Shown here: positions 5,201 through 7,628 of the stretch, piece by piece | Position numbering within the stretch: the stretch's first letter is position 1 | Layout: every line of letters begins with the position of its first letter | Source: CAZSAL01 sp964604825 | GTDB lineage: Bacteria > Elusimicrobiota > Elusimicrobia > 2-01-FULL-59-12 | Reading direction: 5' to 3' | Assembly (NCBI GenBank): GCA_964604825.1 | Contig: CAZSAL010000076.1 | Span: forward strand, 1 to 7,628 | Length of the DNA: 7,628 nucleotides | Program-made: the position numbers and the translations under genes | The notes under the pieces: model-generated | What the model saw: only the letters and a program-made list of their open reading frames with translations | What the model was told of the DNA's origin: nothing | Database searches by the model: none

Positions 5201-7628
5201 CGGCGAGGGAAATACGGTCGATTTCTCCAATACGGTCATCGTCATGACGTCTAACGCGGGGATGCAGGCCGTTCAGCCTCGATTGCGTCAACTGCGCGAG
5301 CAATTGAATACCACCGGCAGCGCTGAGGACAAGAATGCGCTGATCCAGGAAATGAACAGAGAGGTTTCCGAAGCGGGACTCAACGGACTGAGAAACGGGC
5401 AGTTCAAGCCGGAATTCCTGAACCGGGTTGACGCCATTGTGCCGTTCGAGGTGTTGACTCCTGATGTCATGGAAAAGGTGGCCCAGATTGAACTGAAGGA
5501 TAAGGTCGGGCCGCTTTTGGAACGTCAGGGATACACGCTGGCGGTCGAACCCGAAGTGGAGCAGTTCCTTGCGGAAGTCGGTTACGATCCGGTGAATGGC
5601 GCCCGCCCTCTGCAGAGGGAAATCAACGCCCGGGTGAGAAATCCCCTGTCAGAATACATCTTGAATGCACATGTCGAAGGGCATGGACAAAGCGGCGGCC
5701 GGATACGTCTGGTTCTGGAGGGCGAAAAAACGGAGGCCGAGGATTCACGGAAAGTCGGATTCCGGTTTGAAGAAGCTCCACAGAAAGAGGTCGCCCGCCT
5801 GGCGGTCAAGCCCGAGGTCCAGCCCTTGATCGATGTGATTGATGGGACGATTGACAGCCCCCGGCAGACGATTGATGAGGAAGAAGTTTCTCAGGCGCTG
5901 GGCGTGGAAATCGGGCGACAGGGGTCCATCCCTGAAGAATTCGGCGTGGCCAGTCTGCATGTGCCGTTCGCTTTTGACGCACAAACGGAACGGTCCAGTT
6001 TTAACGTCCATCCCAAAAAGAAAGATGGCGGTGTGGATGAAGCAAGACAGCTCCTGCACGATGCCGTATCGGGTACGCAGAATGAGGAGGGGCTCACGAA
6101 GGTTTTGGATTTATGGCTCAACCGGTTCGTGCGGCTGGCTAAAGAGCAGACAGACGGCCTCAGCGTGACAATCCGCTTTTCCAGGGATGCGGGCTTTTTG
6201 AAGGTGCATGTTGACCAGACGAATCGCATCAGCAATGACGTGGTGTCGGTCCTGCGGCCCAGCATGTCGGCCAATGTGGAATCCGAAGACGGCGCATTGG
6301 AAGCCGAGAAAGATCTGGCCGGTGCGGGTCAGCGCGTTGAACCGGAGATTCTGGAACTGAAATGGCGGGCGCGTGAAATTCTAGGCGCCCGATTCGGCCT
6401 GGCCGGCAGTCAGTACTGGCTGGAACTGCCCCTGCAGACAGCCCCCGCCACGGCGCAGGCTTCTCCCACTCCGGGTGCACCGGCTCCGGGCATAAAAGAG
6501 CGACTCGGGGCGGCCGGCCTTGCGGCGCTCCTGGCGTTAATTCCTAAAGAGGACGGCGTTACCGGCCAAGCAAACCTGCCGTTATGGATGCAGACGTACC
6601 CCCCGCTCGCGCAAAGTCTGATCTGGGTAAAGGAGACGACGCATTTGGGGATGGCAAGGCTTCTCGGTCTGGAAGTGACGGAACGTTCATTGGATATCAA
6701 AGATCCGCACGTCAAGGTGAATTCGACCAGCCGGTTGAAATCGGTTTTATTCCTGGGGTCGGACCCGGTGGTTTGGGCGGCGTTGGCGGTTTTGGCGGTG
6801 TTTATCCATTCCTCAGGTGAACCGGGGTGGGTGGCAATCATCCGGACGGTTGTGGGCGCGGTGTTTGCCTATCATTCGGTGATACGGTGGTCGGCGCATG
6901 ACTTGAAAGAGATGGCCGCTCTCGTCAGGCAGGCGCTCGCGGGAAAGCCTTACCTGCAAACTGTCGTGACCGGAAGGTCTTCCATGGCGGACGGCGACGA
7001 TCCGGCGGCAGAGCTTCAAGATATTTTGAAGAAAGCCGAAAAGACAGTTTCTCGCAAGCCGGGCGAGGGTGACGGCGCCTATTTAAGCAGGCTGGTGGAG
7101 TCGGTAACGCCATTGCCTTCAGCTTTGGTAGACCGTCTGGTGGCGCTTGCCGACAAGTTAGTGCAAGCGGGAGGAGCTGCCGCGGCAGGAGAGCTATCCG
7201 CGCCAACAGCAGCGTCGACCAGACCTAGCCGTGCCCAACGCGTGCCTGCCAAACCTCGAAAGGCCAGGACGGGCGGGGCATCCCCCCAGCCGGCCACCCT
7301 TCCGGGCAAAGTCTCGGATCGTCCTCGGATTATTTCCATTCCGGCGCCGGCGGAAATCGATCTGGCGCGATTGGAAGCGGAAGATATCCCTTCTATTGAA
7401 GTCGCCATCGGCCAGCCTGTTCAGTCCGTAGCCATCAGTCCGGATAACCGGCTGCTGGCAGTTGGCTTGGGAAAAGCAGAAAACGCCGCCCGCGCGGAAG
7501 TCCGGATTTATGACCGGGAGACCTGCGATCTGCTGAAAACATTCACCGGGCACGGGAACTATGTGTATTCGATAGCGTTCAGCCCGAACGGCAAAATAAT
7601 CGCTTCGGGAAGCGATGACAAGACCGTC
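2256..7628 (+). CDS. Giant M50 peptidase / double AAA+ (ClpC-like) / WD40 protein, 3'-truncated by the window
   Basis: One open frame of 1791 codons with no stop before the window edge; the annotated end is not the gene's end. Start shown is the ATG at 2256; TTG 2280 is the alternative. Domains by residue: signal-like segment (about 14-40, KR then a hydrophobic core ending in AFA); basic stretch 43-105 (net about +7); M50 peptidase 106-255; charged coiled coil about 276-335; helical region to 440; histidine cluster 444-461; divergent AAA+ 1 about 530-770 (Walker A K559, Walker B D621/E622); short middle domain about 771-850; conserved ClpC-like AAA+ 2 about 851-1157 (K892, D958/E959); unrecognised 1158-1394; Pro/Ala linker about 1395-1412; membrane hairpin 1504-1546; Pro/Arg/Ser-rich linker about 1655-1705; WD40 from 1721. 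The Clp N-domain of ClpB/ClpC is missing and replaced by the M50 module. Domain identities are read from motifs; the combined role, an ATP-driven membrane unfoldase-protease, is inference. No frameshift or change of coding character suggests a chimera artefact. Confidence 0.93.
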   Translation, partial: MQNREGPGLIGIKLNLIIKRSISCLLALSLIGDPVTAAFASAFQNIPHSVAPSSTIFQEQALSRAIDWARRPLHRVPSVRIHRMATRLVPVAKSPTRISKALNEIGWGVAYAGALVLPLIIHQAGGQMPWYVQVPMLIAWLGISAVLHEAAHAQVISRLPGMSVDSERLSLAPAAHIPGKDTIGKPVVWYGNPSARQTKAIKAAGPLANGLLALSALALMHSTSLPVYGWIAGINSLLMIVNLLPFKDLDGAALWDGVVGVLPRWGSALSGSCRPMQIAESNRAIEKALEREAQKRAADEEAMKRAAALAYAKALRDYARKLAEVASQMVEVATEVNSAEVESSATHAVQDGVDNAVQTGDFSEETFKEVVRARIVAQLRSKANGGMTLDTEATIKKVLEKLQAEGVDLGDVANGWQREWNILANLSDLPDVDRAELTDAAEDHSHHEHAHPHANGLRHVHMWTPLDFLVPLARQAAQWLRLSATPQGEDVYAWLKNQVPDLTDKDMELLKEMTSGTTLDSDEPLQEDADTLTKIVTHLNVPYGQKNSVILTGRRGVGKTTFLKIINRKVRQGLIRGQLENRRIVSLESNLSPFDVGDRDKLTDLLKVLRKTEGRLILFIDEGHKLTRGLQDQSDFSLADILKPDLESGRVSLILATTLEEKRQFIEKDQAYNDRFYEVVCPEPTPEKVEIMMQGYRRFFEKVFEVEIAPEVIPELVRLTHQFMPDAAFPRKAVDTLRSLASMVSNDYNGYTFKLSEMRQTLADRGNRYIQFAKRGREEEEEAVGLYNQIVLLAEDIKRVEQERSALAGRRVTVGILTDYLTNKTGIDIMSADRESAARYLHMEEDVGKRVVGQDQAVIAVSDAIRRAKAGMKDPKKPIGSFIFLGPTGVGKTALAKAVAEFEFGDPEAMVRIDMSEYMEKHTVSRLIGSPPGYIGYEEGGQLTKAVKRKPYTVVLFDEIEKAHPDVFNIMLQILEDGRLTDGEGNTVDFSNTVIVMTSNAGMQAVQPRLRQLREQLNTTGSAEDKNALIQEMNREVSEAGLNGLRNGQFKPEFLNRVDAIVPFEVLTPDVMEKVAQIELKDKVGPLLERQGYTLAVEPEVEQFLAEVGYDPVNGARPLQREINARVRNPLSEYILNAHVEGHGQSGGRIRLVLEGEKTEAEDSRKVGFRFEEAPQKEVARLAVKPEVQPLIDVIDGTIDSPRQTIDEEEVSQALGVEIGRQGSIPEEFGVASLHVPFAFDAQTERSSFNVHPKKKDGGVDEARQLLHDAVSGTQNEEGLTKVLDLWLNRFVRLAKEQTDGLSVTIRFSRDAGFLKVHVDQTNRISNDVVSVLRPSMSANVESEDGALEAEKDLAGAGQRVEPEILELKWRAREILGARFGLAGSQYWLELPLQTAPATAQASPTPGAPAPGIKERLGAAGLAALLALIPKEDGVTGQANLPLWMQTYPPLAQSLIWVKETTHLGMARLLGLEVTERSLDIKDPHVKVNSTSRLKSVLFLGSDPVVWAALAVLAVFIHSSGEPGWVAIIRTVVGAVFAYHSVIRWSAHDLKEMAALVRQALAGKPYLQTVVTGRSSMADGDDPAAELQDILKKAEKTVSRKPGEGDGAYLSRLVESVTPLPSALVDRLVALADKLVQAGGAAAAGELSAPTAASTRPSRAQRVPAKPRKARTGGASPQPATLPGKVSDRPRIISIPAPAEIDLARLEAEDIPSIEVAIGQPVQSVAISPDNRLLAVGLGKAENAARAEVRIYDRETCDLLKTFTGHGNYVYSIAFSPNGKIIASGSDDKTV
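2266..2273 (+). promoter_or_regulatory. Shine-Dalgarno supporting an alternative TTG start
   Basis: GGGAGGGG at 2266-2273 contains a full GGAGG (2267-2271) ending 8 bases before an in-frame TTG at 2280-2282. The upstream ATG (2256) has no comparable site at normal distance. Starting at the TTG would remove eight residues and give a leader of the usual signal-peptide form (short start, KR, hydrophobic core, AFA). This makes 2280 a serious rival to 2256. Confidence 0.45.
2571..3020 (+). other. Domain: M50 (site-2 protease family) zinc metalloprotease in the membrane
   Basis: Residues 106-255 of the giant protein. Four hydrophobic segments are seen: about 106-124, 130-147, 205-222 and 225-246. 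HEAAH (H148, E149, H152) fits the HExxH zinc motif at the end of the second. GPLAN (205-209) matches the conserved GP-x-AN element of M50, and NLLPFKDLDG (242-251) matches the NxxPxxxLDG motif that supplies the third zinc ligand, D250. All catalytic residues are therefore present. No PDZ domain lies in the roughly 50-residue loop 153-202. M50 enzymes cleave within or near membranes; the substrate here is unknown. Confidence 0.85.
3585..3638 (+). other. Histidine-rich cluster, possible metal-binding linker
   Basis: Residues 444-461 hold eight histidines in eighteen positions (444, 446, 447, 449, 451, 453, 459, 461), in alternating H-x-H spacing with acidic residues just before. It sits between the helical region and the first AAA+ module. 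Similar runs bind zinc or nickel in metal chaperones and transporters; here a metal store, a pH sensor or simple low complexity are all possible. Confidence 0.6.
3843..4565 (+). other. Domain: divergent first AAA+ module (Clp NBD1-like)
   Basis: Residues about 530-770. Walker A GRRGVGKTT (553-561), Walker B ILFIDEGHKL (D621, E622; compare ILFIDELHTL in ClpB), ATTLEEKRQFIEKD (656-669; compare ATTLDEYRKYIEKD) and DRF (674-676) with a retained arginine-finger candidate R675, then FPRKAVDTLRS in place of the family's lPDKAIDLiDe small-domain helix. The upstream PVIGR box is not recognisable. The segment between the first strands and Walker B is shortened, and the KYRG pore loop with its tyrosine is replaced by sequence around VGDRDKL. 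ATP binding and hydrolysis look possible, but direct substrate gripping by this ring looks reduced. Confidence 0.85.
4566..4805 (+). other. Short middle (M) coiled-coil domain
   Basis: Residues about 771-850 join the two AAA+ modules: an acidic run (five consecutive Glu after R777) and a heptad-like stretch ending RSALAGRR, then RVTVGILTDYL. The last part corresponds to the ClpC/ClpB element VTVDDIA...SxWTG, here ending NKTG. The length is nearer to ClpC's one-wing M domain than to the long ClpB M domain that docks DnaK, which argues against a DnaK-dependent disaggregase. Confidence 0.6.
4806..5726 (+). other. Domain: conserved second AAA+ module (ClpC/ClpB NBD2)
   Basis: Residues 851-1157. 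VVGQDQAV opens the module. Walker A is GPTGVGKT (886-893, K892), followed by IDMSEYMEKHTVSRLIG. The pore loop GYIGYEEGG (from G933, tyrosine Y934) is intact. Walker B is VLFDEIEKAHPD (D958, E959), sensor 1 MTSNAG has N1000, the arginine finger is in FKPEFLNR (R1057), and sensor 2 is GARPLQREI (R1117). The wording is closest to ClpC. Between sensor 1 and the arginine finger, where ClpA/ClpX/ClpC carry IGL, IGF or VGF for ClpP docking, no such hydrophobic tripeptide stands out. All elements for ATP-driven threading are present. Confidence 0.95.
5727..6437 (+). other. Unrecognised region after the second AAA+ module
   Basis: Residues 1158-1394 of the giant protein. I do not recognise a family. 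It is mixed alpha/beta in pattern: an acidic stretch with DVIDGTIDSP and IDEEEVSQALG, a strand-like ASLHVPFAFD (about 1231-1240), a Lys/Gly turn, then helix-rich sequence LTKVLDLWLNRFVRLAKE followed by two strand-like runs (LSVTIRFS, FLKVHVDQ). No catalytic motif is visible. It could be an adaptor or a substrate-docking domain special to this architecture. Confidence 0.5.
6765..6893 (+). other. Two-helix membrane hairpin
   Basis: Residues 1504-1546: a first hydrophobic helix (about V1505-I1517, VVWAALAVLAVF) and a second (about W1525-I1543), joined by the short turn HSSGEPG. An even number of crossings returns the chain to the side it came from, so the WD40 domain should lie on the same side as the AAA+ modules. 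An earlier apolar run at 1417-1429 is too short to call. The hairpin gives the protein a second membrane anchor, flanking the AAA+ rings on their C-terminal side. Confidence 0.65.
7416..7628 (+). other. Start of a WD40 beta-propeller, cut by the window edge
   Basis: From residue 1721: PVQSVAISPDNRLLAVGLG, then EVRIYDRETCDLLKTFTGH and NYVYSIAFSPNGKIIASGSDD. These are one full WD40 blade and the first strands of the next, with the typical GH, SPDG-like turn and SGSDDKT endings. A WD40 propeller needs about seven blades, so roughly 240 or more further residues are expected beyond the window. Propellers of this kind serve as protein-binding platforms; here substrate recruitment or complex assembly is a reasonable inference. 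Confidence 0.9.

Noticed and set aside
2256..7628. Possibility that the long frame is several adjacent genes joined by a sequencing error
   Set aside because: The frame stays open and in register through every linker, with no stop, internal ribosome site plus start, or composition break at domain borders; read data would still be needed for full certainty.

Overview
The window looks like bacterial chromosomal DNA of moderately high GC. The overall character (a long, signal-led, multi-domain open frame with a WD40 tail, beside a normal housekeeping repair gene) fits an environmental or candidate-phylum bacterium of the kind rich in giant proteins (Omnitrophota or PVC-like lineages). That placement is a weak inference; no marker here fixes the taxon.

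Layout. Positions 1-150 lie downstream of uvrB and hold no intact gene, but on the minus strand they carry what looks like the C-terminal stump of a CopG/ribbon-helix-helix-type antitoxin, whose frame overlaps the last codons of uvrB. Positions 151-2151 (minus) are a complete uvrB, the helicase-like damage-recognition subunit of UvrABC excision repair, starting at a GTG. A 104-bp divergent intergenic region (2152-2255) holds a very good extended -10 for uvrB placed so that transcription may start on the GTG itself, and a weaker promoter candidate for the plus-strand gene. From 2256 (ATG) or 2280 (TTG behind a strong Shine-Dalgarno) one uninterrupted plus-strand frame runs to the window end, 1791 codons without a stop, so the gene is truncated here by the window.

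The giant protein is the main feature. In order it has: an N-terminal signal-like hydrophobic segment; a basic stretch; a polytopic M50 (site-2-protease family) domain with all expected ligands (HEAAH at 148-152, GPLAN at 205-209, LDG at 249-251); a charged coiled coil; a histidine cluster; a divergent first AAA+ module; a short middle domain; a very well conserved second AAA+ module of ClpC/ClpB type; a roughly 240-residue unrecognised region; a Pro/Ala linker; a two-helix membrane hairpin; another low-complexity linker; and the start of a WD40 propeller cut by the window edge. The Clp N-domain is absent and no ClpP-docking tripeptide is apparent, so the M50 domain may be the protease partner in cis. 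The working hypothesis, which is inference, is a membrane-anchored ATP-driven unfoldase-protease analogous in logic to FtsH but built from M50 plus ClpC-type parts with a WD40 substrate or scaffold module.

uvrB and the giant gene are divergent and share only the promoter region; nothing in the sequence ties them functionally.
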